The notes under the pieces are model-generated. The model saw nothing but the letters and a program-made list of their open reading frames with translations, ran no database searches and was not told where the DNA came from. Shown here piece by piece: positions 52,511 through 61,481 of a stretch of 64,000 nucleotides of DNA. Position 1 is the stretch's first letter; each line of letters opens with the position of its first letter. The position numbers were made by a program, and so were the translations under genes. The stretch comes from Asticcacaulis benevestitus DSM 16100 = ATCC BAA-896. Its GTDB lineage: Bacteria; Pseudomonadota; Alphaproteobacteria; Caulobacterales; Caulobacteraceae. The DNA lies in assembly GCF_000376105.1 (NCBI RefSeq), contig NZ_AQWM01000001.1, positions 186,001 through 250,000 of the forward strand, written 5' to 3'.

Positions 52511-53623
52511 TTACATAACCTCAATATCGGCTTGTAGGGCGCCGGATGCCTTGATCGATTGCAGGATGGCGATCATATCGCGCGGCGTGACGCCCAGGGC
52601 ATTCAGGCCGGCGACCAGATCGGCAAGTGATGATCCGCCGCCGAGCTGGAGCAGTTGTTTGCCCTTTTCCTCATCGATGCTGACATTGCTGTTGGGGATC
52701 GCGGCCGTCTGGCCCTGGCTGAACGGCGCCGGCTGGCTGATATCCGGGCGCTCATCGACGCGGATGGTTAGGTTACCCTGAGCGATGGCGACGCGCGAGA
52801 TGCGGACGTTCTCACCCATGACGATGACGCCGTTGACTTCATCAATGATAACCTTGGCCGGGGTATCGACCTCGACGTTCATTGGCTCGACCATGGTGAT
52901 GAAGTCCATCATCGAGGTGCCGGCGGGCGGCTTGATGGCGACGATCGAAGGATTCTGGGCGATGGCCGTGCCGGGATAGCGTGACACGATGGTGTCGGCG
53001 ATGCGCTTGGCGGTGGCGAAATCAGGATTGTGCAGGGTCAGGCGCAGGAAAGGCATGGAGTTGAAGTCAAAGGCCGTTTCGCGCTCAATTGTGCCGCCCG
53101 AAGCGATGCGCCCGGCGGTCGGTACGCCCTTGGTGACCGAAGAGCCTGACGCGCCGCCGGCCGAGACCGAACCGGTCTGGACGGTGCCTTGCGCCACGGC
53201 ATAGGCTTCGCCGTCGGCGCCGAGCAGGGGCGTGACCAGCAGGGTGCCGCCCAGCAGGCTCTTGGCGTCGCCCATGGCCGATACGGTGACATCAATGCGT
53301 GAGCCAGCGGCGCCAAACGGCGTCAGTTCGGCGGTGACCATGACGGCGGCGGCGTTCTTGGTGTTAAGGCTGGCGTCACGGACATTGACGCCCATGCGCT
53401 CCATCATGCTTTCCATGGATTGCTTCAGCATGGGCGAGTTACGAACCGTATCGCCGGTGCCGCTTAAGCCCACCACGATGCCATAGCCGACGAGTTGGTT
53501 GGTGCGGACACCCTCGACATCGACGATGTCCTTGATGCGGGAGCCGGCCTCGGCATGGCCGCACAGCATCGCGGCGGCGAGGGCCGTGGCGCAAAAAGCA
53601 GCTTTCAAATTCCTGATCAGCAT
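52511..53623 (-). CDS. flgI: Flagellar P-ring protein FlgI
   Basis: 370 residues with a signal peptide (core LAAAMLCGHAEA, cleavage near residue 26). Signature SRIKDIVDVEGVRTNQLVGYGIVVGLSGTGD (about 27-57), and later ATVMVTAEL-type AAAVMVTAELTPFGAAGSRIDVTVSAMGDAKSLLGG, TRVD-like IRVDERPDI and the C-terminal DLVAGLNALGVTPRDMIAILQSIKASGALQA. It forms the periplasmic P ring. A sigma54-type promoter lies upstream (53659-53674), in line with class III flagellar expression. Confidence 0.97.
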   Translation of the reverse strand: MLIRNLKAAFCATALAAAMLCGHAEAGSRIKDIVDVEGVRTNQLVGYGIVVGLSGTGDTVRNSPMLKQSMESMMERMGVNVRDASLNTKNAAAVMVTAELTPFGAAGSRIDVTVSAMGDAKSLLGGTLLVTPLLGADGEAYAVAQGTVQTGSVSAGGASGSSVTKGVPTAGRIASGGTIERETAFDFNSMPFLRLTLHNPDFATAKRIADTIVSRYPGTAIAQNPSIVAIKPPAGTSMMDFITMVEPMNVEVDTPAKVIIDEVNGVIVMGENVRISRVAIAQGNLTIRVDERPDISQPAPFSQGQTAAIPNSNVSIDEEKGKQLLQLGGGSSLADLVAGLNALGVTPRDMIAILQSIKASGALQADIEVM

Positions 53624-53931
53624 AAAATTACCCGTTAACCATAACTGCCGGATAGGTCTGCGAATATCGTGCCACGCTTTGTGGATTAAATTCGCCTTGA
53701 GAGTCAGTTACTTGTGAGGCGCATTTTGCGAACTTGAAGCGAGGCGGAAAATTATGCCGGGGCGTTAAGGCTTCGCTTACCCGTAGGCGGCAATAATGAC
53801 CGTGTCGTTACAACTGGCAAAAGCCGGTTTCCGCTATCGGTCATTCTGATCGGCGCGGATGAAGAGAAGCTAGACGGCATTTCTTACAAAATGCATAAGG
53901 GTGAGGGGCATTTCGTCCCCGTAGGTCTATC
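53624..53931. other. Divergent flgI-fliX control region
   Basis: About 308 bases without an ORF. It contains the flgI sigma54 promoter, and between 53700 and 53931 probably a fliX promoter. Poor partial matches to a CtrA site (TTAA-N7-TTAAC) occur near 53765. No terminator. Confidence 0.6.
53659..53674 (-). promoter_or_regulatory. Sigma54-type promoter of flgI
   Basis: On the minus strand TGGCACGATATTCGCA fits the -24/-12 consensus TGGCACG-N4-TTGCW with one mismatch (C for T). GG and GC are at the required 10-bp spacing. It lies about 36 bases before the flgI start. The FlbD activator and enhancer site were not located. Confidence 0.7.
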
Positions 53932-54357
53932 ATGACGTTCAGAATTAATCCGACGACCGGCGCTTCCGTCAGCGTACCAGCCAGCGGCGCCAAAAAGCCC
54001 GGTTCTGGCTTCTCGCTTTCCGGTAGCACGGGCGCGCAAAAATCGGCGGCGACGGCGCAAACCTCTGCGACCTTCGGCATGATGGGCATGGATGCGCTTC
54101 TGGCGCTCCAGGGCGAGGAGGACGTGCTGACTGGCCGCCGCCGCCGCCAGATGAAGCGTTCTCACGATATTCTCGATGCGCTTGATGATATCAAGGTCAG
54201 CGTGCTCTCCGGCGATCTCGATGACGAAGCCTTGCTGCGCTTGCAGTCACGCATCGCCGAGCATCGGGAGGACATCGAAGATGACAGGCTGCAAGGTGTG
54301 CTCAACGAGATCGAAACCCGCGCCTGCGTCGAGCTGGCCAAGCGCCGTTTGATGTAA
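53932..54357 (+). CDS. fliX: Flagellar regulator FliX
   Basis: 141 residues. The N-terminus (about 55) is Ser/Ala-rich and disordered; the C-terminal part is helical: FGMMGMDALLALQGEEDVLTGRRRRQMKRSHDILDALDDIKVSVLSGDLDDEALLRL. FliX is a Caulobacter-group protein that binds and controls FlbD, linking basal-body assembly with class III/IV gene expression. Adjacent and divergent flgI is a normal partner. It begins after GGTCT-type sequence with a weak ribosome site. Confidence 0.93.
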   Translation: MTFRINPTTGASVSVPASGAKKPGSGFSLSGSTGAQKSAATAQTSATFGMMGMDALLALQGEEDVLTGRRRRQMKRSHDILDALDDIKVSVLSGDLDDEALLRLQSRIAEHREDIEDDRLQGVLNEIETRACVELAKRRLM

Positions 54358-54570
54358 CGCTGCACCGCTTCCGGCGATTTACGAACCATTCACTTAAAAC
54401 CGCTTCACAGGTTTAGATTCCCGCATTATAAGCCCGCCATCGCACAATCGCGCCCGGCGGGGATGAGCGACTGTCGACTGGTATCGTTTTTGCTGTCTAG
54501 GGTTCTTATGTCCGGCTGTGTTCAGCGTCAGGACATATTGACCAGCGTCGTTCATCAGGGGTGTAATCTT

Positions 54571-54990
54571 ATGTCTGCCATCCAAGTAACAGAGCCCTAT
54601 CGCCCGACCGATGGCGAAGAGTATATGAATTCCCGCCAACTGACCTATTTCCGCGGCAAGCTGAACGCCTGGAAAGAAGAAATTCTGAAAGGCGCCAAGG
54701 AAACCGTCAACATCATGCAGAAAGAGACGGAAAACCATCCGGATCTGGTCGATCGCGCCTCGTCGGAATCCGACCGCGCCCTCGAACTGCGCACGCGCGA
54801 TCGTCAGCGCAAGCTGATCAGCAAGATCGACGAGGCGATTTCGCGCATCGACGATGGTTCCTACGGCTTCTGCGAAGAGACCGGAGAGCCGATCGGACTC
54901 GGCCGCCTTGAGGCCCGCCCGACGGCGACACTCTCGATTGAAGCTCAGGAACGCCACGAACGTTCCGAGCGGGTCCACCGGGACGACTAA
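54571..54990 (+). CDS. dksA: RNA polymerase-binding transcription factor DksA
   Basis: 139 residues: long coiled coil (YFRGKLNAWKEEILKGAKETVN, and DRASSESDRALELRTRDRQRKLISKIDEAI) with the DxxDxA-type tip as DLVDRASSESD, then the globular domain DDGSYGFCEETGEPIGLGRLEARPTATLSIEAQERHE. Only one of the usual four zinc Cys remains (GFC), typical of alphaproteobacterial DksA forms. It works with ppGpp in the secondary channel of RNA polymerase. AGGGG precedes ATG; the open frame starts at 54463. Confidence 0.93.
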   Translation: MSAIQVTEPYRPTDGEEYMNSRQLTYFRGKLNAWKEEILKGAKETVNIMQKETENHPDLVDRASSESDRALELRTRDRQRKLISKIDEAISRIDDGSYGFCEETGEPIGLGRLEARPTATLSIEAQERHERSERVHRDD

Positions 54991-55008
54991 GCCAGAAAAT
55001 GGAAAATG

Positions 55009-55039
55009 AAAAAGCGCCGGCGTGATCCAGCGCTTTTTT
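55009..55039. terminator. Terminator after dksA
   Basis: AAAAAGCGC (55009-55017) pairs with GCGCTTTTT (55030-55038) around a 12-base loop and ends in T residues. It overlaps the stop of the convergent GGDEF-EAL gene, so it may serve both directions. Confidence 0.8.
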
Positions 55040-57179
55040 ATGTGCCGTAGCAGACAGCGAGCGGCTGTACATAGGCACTGATATCCGGCGCCGGCCGACC
55101 GATCAGGTAGCCTTGGGCTTCGCCGCAATTGAGCGCTTTCAGGGCTTCCATTTGTGCTTCCGTCTCTACACCTTCGGCGGTGATCAGAACGCCGAGCGAC
55201 TGCGCCATGTCGGTGATGGCGCGAACAATCGACAGGGCGTTTTTGTCGTGTGGCAGGTCGCGCACGAAGGACTGATCAATCTTGATCTTGTCGAACGGGA
55301 AGGTGCGCAGGTAACTCAAGGATGAGTAGCCGGTGCCGAAGTCATCCATGGCGATGCGAACGCCCAGGGCCCGGATGGCGTTCAGGATGGCGAGATTGTG
55401 CGTCTCGTCTTCCAGAATAACGCTTTCGGTGATTTCCAGTTCCAGGCGCGCGGGCGACAGACCCGAAACCTTGAGCGCCCTGTTTACCAGACCCACCAAG
55501 GATTTGTGCCGGAATTGAAGCGGCGAGATATTGACAGCCACGCGCCAGGCTTCTGGCCACAAAGCGGCGGTGCGGGTAGCTTGATTGAGGACCCATTCAC
55601 CCAGTTGCCCGATCAGGCCGCAGTCTTCGGCCACCGGGATAAATTCGGCCGGCGATACCATGCCCCGTAACGGATGGTGCCAGCGCAACAGTGCCTCGAA
55701 GGAGACGATGCGATGGGTGTCAAGATTGAGCAGAGGCTGGTAAAACAGCTGGAACTGATTATCAGCCAAGGCTTGCCTGAGGTCATGTTCCATCTCGATG
55801 CGGCTTTGTAACTGCGCATCCATTTCCGGACGATAGAAGCGCCAGCCGTTACGGCCTTCCGCCTTGACGCGGTACATGGCCAGATCGGCGCGCGACAACA
55901 GATTGTTGGCGTCCATGCCATCCGTCGGCGCCATGGCAATGCCGATGCTGGCCCCCACTTCGAGCGCCGTATCATTGATTACGATCGGCAGTTTCATCGC
56001 CTCGACGATGCGGGCCGCCAGATGCTGGGCATCTTGGGGCACCTCAATATCCTGAATAATGGCGAATTCATCGCCGCCCATGCGCGCGATGACATCGCCT
56101 TTGCGTACGCATCCGCGCAGGCGTTCGGCGACCTCGGTCAGCAACTGATCACCCGTGAGATGGCCGTAGGAATCGTTGATCGCCTTGAAACGATCGAGGT
56201 CAAGGCAGAGAAGGGCGGTTTTACGATCAAGGCGCTGCACGCGACTGAGCGCGGCCTCCATTTCGCGGCTGAACAGCGCCCGATTGGCCAGGCCTGTGAG
56301 GGGGTCGTAGTGCGCCAGATGGGCGATGCGCGCTTCGGCTTGCTTTTGTTCGGTCAGGTCGGTGCCAAGAGTCAGGATGCAGTCGGGCTCGCCGGACGGC
56401 GTGCGCAGGACGGTCTTCTTGAGCTGGATAATACGTTGCCGGCCATGGGCGTCAGTGACATGCTCTTCCTTGAGCATGATGGCCTCATCGCTATTGAGCG
56501 CCATCTGATCATAGGTGTTGTAAAGCGCGGCGCGTTCGGCGGTCATGAAGTCGCCGCTGGCCTGGCCAACGACGGTCTCGTGTGAGACACCGAGCATGTC
56601 CTCGCCGACGCTATTGAGCAGGACGATCTTTTGGTCAGAGGCGTTTTTAACCAGCACCATGGCCGGGATATTCTGGATAACCATGTTGAGGAAGGTCTGG
56701 TGGCGCTGGGATTCACCACCCAGCCTGATCAGGTCGTTGGTCATTTCCTGCTGACGCCCCAGCGATTGCTGGAGATCGCCGCTGATCGCCCTGAGCACGG
56801 ATAGCGAGGTGCCGACGCCGGCATAACGGCCATCCGAGGTGGCGATAAAGCCGCGCATCAGTTCGGACGGGCGTTCGGTCAGGGTCTTGCTGGTGAAATC
56901 GCGCAAAGGCGTGGTGATATCGACGAGCAGCGGGCACTTGTCCATCACCGTGGTGACCGGCTTGTTGCCATAGAGGGCGCGGCCATATTCGGAAGCCATG
57001 GTCAGGTTGAAGGCATGGCGTTCGATCAAGCCAAGGACCTGGCCGGCAGTATCGACCACAGCCACCACCATCAGGTCATGATCGTCACGGAAGGCTTCGT
57101 AGAGGGTGGAGTTATTGCAATGAACGGGCACCGGATCGATCCGGTCGGTGATATCGGAAATGCACAAGGACGTCTGCAT
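55038..57179 (-). CDS. CBS-like/PAS/GGDEF/EAL cyclic-di-GMP protein
   Basis: About 713 residues from ATG 57179 (GTG 57209 is a weaker start). In order: CBS-like pair (about 10-125; VVAVVDTAGQVLGLIERHAF), short linker, PAS (about 158-280; FLNMVIQNIPAMVLVKNASDQKIVLLN), GGDEF (about 295-460; RKGDVIARMGGDEFAI, with the RxxD inhibitory site five residues before GGDEF), and EAL (about 475-705; FEALLRWHHPLRG, ELEITESVI, IAMDDFGTGYSSLSYL, GVETEAQ). Both catalytic motifs are intact, so synthesis and hydrolysis of c-di-GMP are both possible, with ligand control by the CBS-like region. Cytosolic, with no TM. Confidence 0.92.
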   Translation of the reverse strand: MQTSLCISDITDRIDPVPVHCNNSTLYEAFRDDHDLMVVAVVDTAGQVLGLIERHAFNLTMASEYGRALYGNKPVTTVMDKCPLLVDITTPLRDFTSKTLTERPSELMRGFIATSDGRYAGVGTSLSVLRAISGDLQQSLGRQQEMTNDLIRLGGESQRHQTFLNMVIQNIPAMVLVKNASDQKIVLLNSVGEDMLGVSHETVVGQASGDFMTAERAALYNTYDQMALNSDEAIMLKEEHVTDAHGRQRIIQLKKTVLRTPSGEPDCILTLGTDLTEQKQAEARIAHLAHYDPLTGLANRALFSREMEAALSRVQRLDRKTALLCLDLDRFKAINDSYGHLTGDQLLTEVAERLRGCVRKGDVIARMGGDEFAIIQDIEVPQDAQHLAARIVEAMKLPIVINDTALEVGASIGIAMAPTDGMDANNLLSRADLAMYRVKAEGRNGWRFYRPEMDAQLQSRIEMEHDLRQALADNQFQLFYQPLLNLDTHRIVSFEALLRWHHPLRGMVSPAEFIPVAEDCGLIGQLGEWVLNQATRTAALWPEAWRVAVNISPLQFRHKSLVGLVNRALKVSGLSPARLELEITESVILEDETHNLAILNAIRALGVRIAMDDFGTGYSSLSYLRTFPFDKIKIDQSFVRDLPHDKNALSIVRAITDMAQSLGVLITAEGVETEAQMEALKALNCGEAQGYLIGRPAPDISAYVQPLAVCYGT

Positions 57180-57334
57180 AGAGTTAAGCCTGACTTCTTC
57201 ACTAGACACGCAATGGACGCGATTTTGGCGTCTTGTGGTCAGTCCTAAAGGTAAGTGCTTAATTGTCGCTTGATGTCACAAAAGATTATTATTCTTATTC
57301 AGAGCGTTAAAGCGTTTCCCTAAGAAACCAAGTC

Positions 57335-57375
57335 AAGGCGCAGGCGGTATTTTCATATCTGGGCCTTGGCGCCTT
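57335..57375 (+). promoter_or_regulatory. Hairpin in the gltX leader
   Basis: AAGGCGC (57335-57341) pairs with GCGCCTT (57369-57375) over a 27-base loop, followed by TTCC. It lies about 83 bases upstream of gltX. It may be an attenuator or a minor hairpin. Confidence 0.3.
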
Positions 57376-57457
57376 TTCCATTCGGCCCCTTCCCAAAGCG
57401 GATCGGGCGGCGTATGGGAGGGGCTTGAATTTCAGGCTTTTATCAGAGACCGTATCC

Positions 57458-58798
57458 ATGACCGTCAAGGTTCGCTTCGCTCCTTCGCCCACCGGCCGCA
57501 TCCACGCCGGCAATGTTCGCGCCGCGCTCGTTAACTGGCTGTTCGCACAGAAGAATCAGGGCGTCTTTGTCCTGCGTATCGACGACACCGATCTGGAACG
57601 CTCGACCAAGGAAAATGAAGACCTGATTGAGACCGACCTGACCTGGCTGGGTCTGGTCTGGGATGAGCGCTATAACCAGTCCAAGCGCTTCGACATCTAC
57701 CAAAAGTGCGCTGACCAGCTAAAGGCCGATGGCCGGCTCTATCCGTGCTATGAAACCGCTGACGAACTGGATCGTCGCCGTAAGGTGCAATTGTCGCGCG
57801 GCCTGCCGCCGATTTATGACCGCGCGGCGCTCACCCTGACCGCCGAAGAGATCGCCGCCTTTGAAGCCGAGGGGCGCAAGCCGCACTGGCGCTTCAAGCT
57901 GGAAGGCAAACGCGTCGCCTGGGAAGATCTGGTGCGCGGGCATTGCGAAGTCGACACCACCTCGATGTCCGACCCTGTGCTGATCCGCGAAGACGGTGCC
58001 TTCCTCTACACCCTGCCATCGGTGGTGGATGATATCGACATGAAGATCAGCCACGTCATTCGCGGCGAGGATCACGTCGCCAATACCGGCACGCAGATCG
58101 AAATTTTTGAAGCGCTTTCCGCCTTCTTCGGCAACGCGCCGCTGCCTATTTTCGCCCACATGCCGCTGCTGGTCGGTGCCGATGGCGAGGGGCTTTCCAA
58201 GCGCCTGGGCTCCATGTCGATTTCGCAAATGCGCGAAGACGGCATCGAACCTCTGGCCATCACCTCACACCTCGCCAAGATCGGCACCTCCGATGCACTG
58301 GAAGCCGCGCCGTCTCTGGCCGCGCTGGCCGAAGGTCAGGATTTCGGCAAGATGGGGCGTGCGCCGGCGCGTTATGATTTTGATGACCTGATGCGCCTCA
58401 ATGCTGGCGTGTTGCAGGCCATGAGCTATGCCGAGGCCAAGCCGCGTCTCGAAGCCCTCAACGCCGATCTCGGAGAACTCTTCTGGGACACCATCCGCAT
58501 GAACCTGCACAAGTTCAACGAGGTGACCGAGTGGGCCCAGATCGTCGGTGGGGACATCACGCCGAAGATCGAAGACGCTGCCTTTGCCGCCAAGGCGCTG
58601 GACCTTCTGCCGGCCGATTATGGCCGCGAGAGCTGGTCCGCCTGGTCGGGCGCCATCAAGGAAGCCACCGGCGCCAAGGGCAAGGCCCTGTTCATGCCGC
58701 TGCGCCAGGCCCTGACCGGGATGGACCACGGTCCGGATATGGGGGCGCTGAGCTTCCTGATCGGCCGTGACAAGATCGCGCAACGCTTGAAGGGCTAG
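57458..58798 (+). CDS. gltX: Glutamyl-tRNA synthetase
   Basis: 446 residues from ATG 57458. Class I synthetase: RFAPSPTGRIHAGNVRAAL (HIGH box as RIHAGN, about residues 10-15), PVLIREDGAFLYTLPSVVDDIDMKISHVIRGEDHV, and the KMSKS-type GLSKRLG (about 249). It charges tRNA-Glu and, in many alphaproteobacteria with two copies, one may act on tRNA-Gln. Which copy this is cannot be told. TTG 57425 is an alternative start. Its stop overlaps the next gene's stop by four bases. Confidence 0.96.
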   Translation: MTVKVRFAPSPTGRIHAGNVRAALVNWLFAQKNQGVFVLRIDDTDLERSTKENEDLIETDLTWLGLVWDERYNQSKRFDIYQKCADQLKADGRLYPCYETADELDRRRKVQLSRGLPPIYDRAALTLTAEEIAAFEAEGRKPHWRFKLEGKRVAWEDLVRGHCEVDTTSMSDPVLIREDGAFLYTLPSVVDDIDMKISHVIRGEDHVANTGTQIEIFEALSAFFGNAPLPIFAHMPLLVGADGEGLSKRLGSMSISQMREDGIEPLAITSHLAKIGTSDALEAAPSLAALAEGQDFGKMGRAPARYDFDDLMRLNAGVLQAMSYAEAKPRLEALNADLGELFWDTIRMNLHKFNEVTEWAQIVGGDITPKIEDAAFAAKALDLLPADYGRESWSAWSGAIKEATGAKGKALFMPLRQALTGMDHGPDMGALSFLIGRDKIAQRLKG

Positions 58799-59496
58799 AT
58801 CACGGCACCGAACAGTTTGCCGATACCGGCGGTCACACCCAAAGCGATCGCGCCCCAGAAGGTAACGCGGAAAACAGCCTTACCCATGTTCGACCCGCCA
58901 GCCACAGCGCCCAAAGCGCCCAAAAGGCCGAGGAAGACAATGGCGCAGGCCGCGACGATCCCCACGATGAGCGGGCGTGGGCTAAGCCACATGGCCAGCA
59001 GCGGCAGGATGGCGCCCGAGGCGAAGGTGATGGCCGAAGTCAGGGCCGCCTGAATGGGCTTGGCCTCGGTGTGTTCGGAGAAGCCCAGTTCGTCGCGGGC
59101 GTGGGCTTTCAGGGCGTCTGTCTTCATCAACTGCTCAGCCACCTGACGGGCGAGCTGCGCTTCGAGACCCCGGCCAACATAGATCTGCGTCAATTCCTCG
59201 ATCTCGGCTTCTGGGAAGTCTTGCAATTCCTGAGTTTCGCGGGCGATATCGGCAGCTTCGGTATCGGCCTGCGAGCTGACGGAGACATATTCGCCCGCCG
59301 CCATCGACAGCGAGCCCGCCACAAGAGCCGCTACGCCTGTCAACAGGATGGCGCTCTTGTCCGCGGGGCTGGCGGCGATCCCGACAATCAGGCTGGCGGT
59401 CGAGATAATCCCGTCATTGGCGCCGAGAACTGCGGCTCTTAGCCAGCCGATGCGTGAGATATAGTGCCGTTCCGAAGCCTTGTGAGATCGTGTCAT
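58795..59496 (-). CDS. VIT1/CCC1-family Fe(II)/Mn(II) transporter
   Basis: 233 residues with five TM helices. Signature LRAAVLGANDGIISTASLIVGIA (about 19-41), GSLSMAAGEYVSVSSQADTEAADI, the cytoplasmic metal-binding helices (EAEIEELTQIYVGRGL), and C-terminal AITFASGAILPLLAMWL and VFLGLLGALGAVAGG. It exports or sequesters iron or manganese. The stop shares four bases (CTAG) with gltX. Likely co-transcribed with the upstream LOG gene (1 base apart). Confidence 0.92.
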   Translation of the reverse strand: MTRSHKASERHYISRIGWLRAAVLGANDGIISTASLIVGIAASPADKSAILLTGVAALVAGSLSMAAGEYVSVSSQADTEAADIARETQELQDFPEAEIEELTQIYVGRGLEAQLARQVAEQLMKTDALKAHARDELGFSEHTEAKPIQAALTSAITFASGAILPLLAMWLSPRPLIVGIVAACAIVFLGLLGALGAVAGGSNMGKAVFRVTFWGAIALGVTAGIGKLFGAVI

Positions 59497-59497
59497 G

Positions 59498-60094
59498 TCA
59501 GACCCTACGCCGGGTATCGATATCCACCGTGTGCAGGCCAGCGCGGGCTATGGCAGGCAGAACCTCTTCGACCGTATCCACGCTGAAAAAGGTGTCGAGG
59601 AAAACAGCAGGGGTGAAGGCCTCCGCTTCGGTATGACGTATCAGCGCAAAGAAAGGCTCCCAATAGTGATTGATATTGAGAAAGATGACCGGCTTCTTAT
59701 GTAAATCGAGACGACGCCATGACATCAGTTCGATGACCTCTTCAAGCGTGCCGACGCCGCCGGGCATGACGACGAAAGCATCCGATTCCTCGAACATCAT
59801 CATCTTGCGTTCGTGCATATTCGACACGATGCGCGTGTCGACTCCATCGACAATGGCTTCACGGTTCTGCAGGAATTTGGGCATGATACCCAGCACCTTG
59901 CCGCCTGACTCGTGCACGCTGCGGGCGGTTTCGCCCATAAGCCCCACGCCGCCGCCGCCATAAACCAGGCGCATGGCGGCGCCTGCCAGAATTTGCCCAA
60001 GATCGTGGGCCGCCTGTTTATAGGCCGGGTCTTTGCCGAAGGCCGATCCGCAAAACACACAGACGGAACGGATTTCGTTTTTGGTCAGGGGCAT
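59498..60094 (-). CDS. LOG family protein (TIGR00730)
   Basis: 198 residues: SVCVFCGSAFGKDPAYKQ (about residues 10-27), LVYGGGGVGLMGETARSV, the nucleotide-phosphoribohydrolase motif PGGVGTLEEVIELMSWRRLDLH (about 110-131). Such enzymes cleave cytokinin-type or other nucleoside 5'-monophosphates to ribose phosphate and base. It belongs to the same minus-strand transcript as the VIT gene. Confidence 0.93.
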   Translation of the reverse strand: MPLTKNEIRSVCVFCGSAFGKDPAYKQAAHDLGQILAGAAMRLVYGGGGVGLMGETARSVHESGGKVLGIMPKFLQNREAIVDGVDTRIVSNMHERKMMMFEESDAFVVMPGGVGTLEEVIELMSWRRLDLHKKPVIFLNINHYWEPFFALIRHTEAEAFTPAVFLDTFFSVDTVEEVLPAIARAGLHTVDIDTRRRV

Positions 60095-60204
60095 GTTGGC
60101 TTCAATCTCGGTTAGGGAGCGCGACTCACTTTAATCTTATAAACCTGCGTCATGACATATCTAACCCTCTATTCGCGCTCGTGAAAAGCGGTTAGGTCTA
60201 GGGC

Positions 60205-61005
60205 GTGAAAAAGATATCGACCATGAGACACGTAACTGATTTGCGCCGCCTTTTGTCGCTGACCGCTATGGTGGCGTTGACGACGCTTGGGGGCTGCAAC
60301 GGCAAGCCGGCCTTGCCCGAAGCGCCCGACGCCATGCGCGCCGCCGGCTATTCGCGCGCCCCGCAGATCATTGAGGTGGCTCAGGCCGGTTCCAACGTGT
60401 TCGTGGTCACCGGTCAGACGATTCCCGATGCCCGCGTGCGCTTCGGCTATGGCGGCAATCGCGCCATTGGTGTCACTTCGGACTCCAAGGGGCGGTTCCG
60501 CGCCGAACTGCCGGCCGGACCGCAAGGCGGCCTTTACGACCTCTCGACCGAAGATGGTGGCCGGCTGATGTACGCCGAAGGACGCCTGTTCATTCCGCCG
60601 CTGGCGCCGCATAAGGCCGTATTGATGCGGGCGGGTTCTCCAAGCCTGGCCCTGTTCAACGATGATACAGAGGTGGCGGTGCTGGATTATGATGCGGCAG
60701 GCGCCCTTGCAATCAGCGGACGTGTAGCGCCTTCTGCCGCGGTCGAGGTGATTCTGAACGGCGACATCTGGCGCACCACCAGCGATGATCGGGGATATTA
60801 CAACGCGACAACGCAAATCGAGCCTCCATTGAAAACCGAGACGCCCAACAGCCTGACATTGGTGGTCGGTGAAAAACAGATAAAACGCGATTTCACCGAC
60901 GTTCTGCCGGCAGATAATGAGGACGCCATAAGCCGGGTGGGAGAGGGGTGGCGCGTCGCGTGGAAACTGCCTGGCGGCGGTATGCAGACAACCCTGGTTT
61001 TTTAG
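60205..61005 (+). CDS. Lipoprotein with carboxypeptidase-regulatory-like repeats
   Basis: 266 residues from GTG 60205 (ATG 60223 possible). Lipobox ALTTLGGC (Cys about residue 31). Two beta-sandwich-like repeats are seen: PDARVRFGYGGNRAIGVTSDSKGRFRAELP and PSAAVEVILNGDIWRTTSDDRGYYNAT. No catalytic site. A periplasmic or outer-membrane scaffold is likely. Start uncertain because the ribosome site is poor. Confidence 0.75.
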   Translation: MKKISTMRHVTDLRRLLSLTAMVALTTLGGCNGKPALPEAPDAMRAAGYSRAPQIIEVAQAGSNVFVVTGQTIPDARVRFGYGGNRAIGVTSDSKGRFRAELPAGPQGGLYDLSTEDGGRLMYAEGRLFIPPLAPHKAVLMRAGSPSLALFNDDTEVAVLDYDAAGALAISGRVAPSAAVEVILNGDIWRTTSDDRGYYNATTQIEPPLKTETPNSLTLVVGEKQIKRDFTDVLPADNEDAISRVGEGWRVAWKLPGGGMQTTLVF

Positions 61006-61033
61006 TCCGTCTGCCTTGCTTGAACGCGAACTG

Positions 61034-61249
61034 TCAAATCTTGGTTTGCGTTTCCACCACCGCGTCTGTGACAGGTACATCTTCATCCACCGGTACATAG
61101 CGATCAGCGGCTTCTGCCTGTAGCGCCTCGGCGGCTTTCAGCTGCACCATGGCTGTCGCAGCCAGGATCGCCACGATGACAATTGCAAAGAAGGCCATCA
61201 AAGCATAGGGCGTGGAAGAGCTTGTGCGTATGGCATAGGCGGAGGACAT
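61034..61249 (-). CDS. Small single-TM membrane protein A
   Basis: 71 residues from ATG 61249, four bases past the upstream gene's stop. N-terminal cytoplasmic stretch, one TM (YALMAFFAIVIVAILAATAMV), then an acidic tail with VPVDEDVPVTDAVVE. No family recognised. The coupling to the next small protein suggests a two-protein membrane unit. Confidence 0.55.
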   Translation of the reverse strand: MSSAYAIRTSSSTPYALMAFFAIVIVAILAATAMVQLKAAEALQAEAADRYVPVDEDVPVTDAVVETQTKI

Positions 61250-61253
61250 GATC

Positions 61254-61481
61254 TTAGGTCTCTGCAAGGCTGAAAGGTCTAGCGGTTATGGGCGCGGGTG
61301 TCTCGGTCCGGATCGTATGGGCCTGTGTGTCTCCGGGTGCTGCAAAAGCCCTGCCAACATAGAGGGAAAAGCCGGAAATGATCATGATGAGGGCCAAAAC
61401 AATGACGATGGTCTCGAAGACGACGGGCTCGCGTCGATCGCTGCGATAGTCTGTATTCCGTAAGGTAGTTGCGCGGGGCAT
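61254..61481 (-). CDS. Small single-TM membrane protein B
   Basis: 75 residues: basic N-terminus (MPRATTLRNTDYRSDRR), one TM (VVFETIVIVLALIMIISGFSLYV) and a Pro/Thr/Ala tail. No good ribosome site. Another frame (61279-61581) also encodes a hydrophobic N-terminus, so the true gene here may be different or shifted. Confidence 0.45.
   Translation of the reverse strand: MPRATTLRNTDYRSDRREPVVFETIVIVLALIMIISGFSLYVGRAFAAPGDTQAHTIRTETPAPITARPFSLAET

Noticed and set aside
53760-53790. Possible CtrA site (TTAA-N7-TTAAC) before fliX.
   Set aside because: Only one half matches on either strand at the right spacing.
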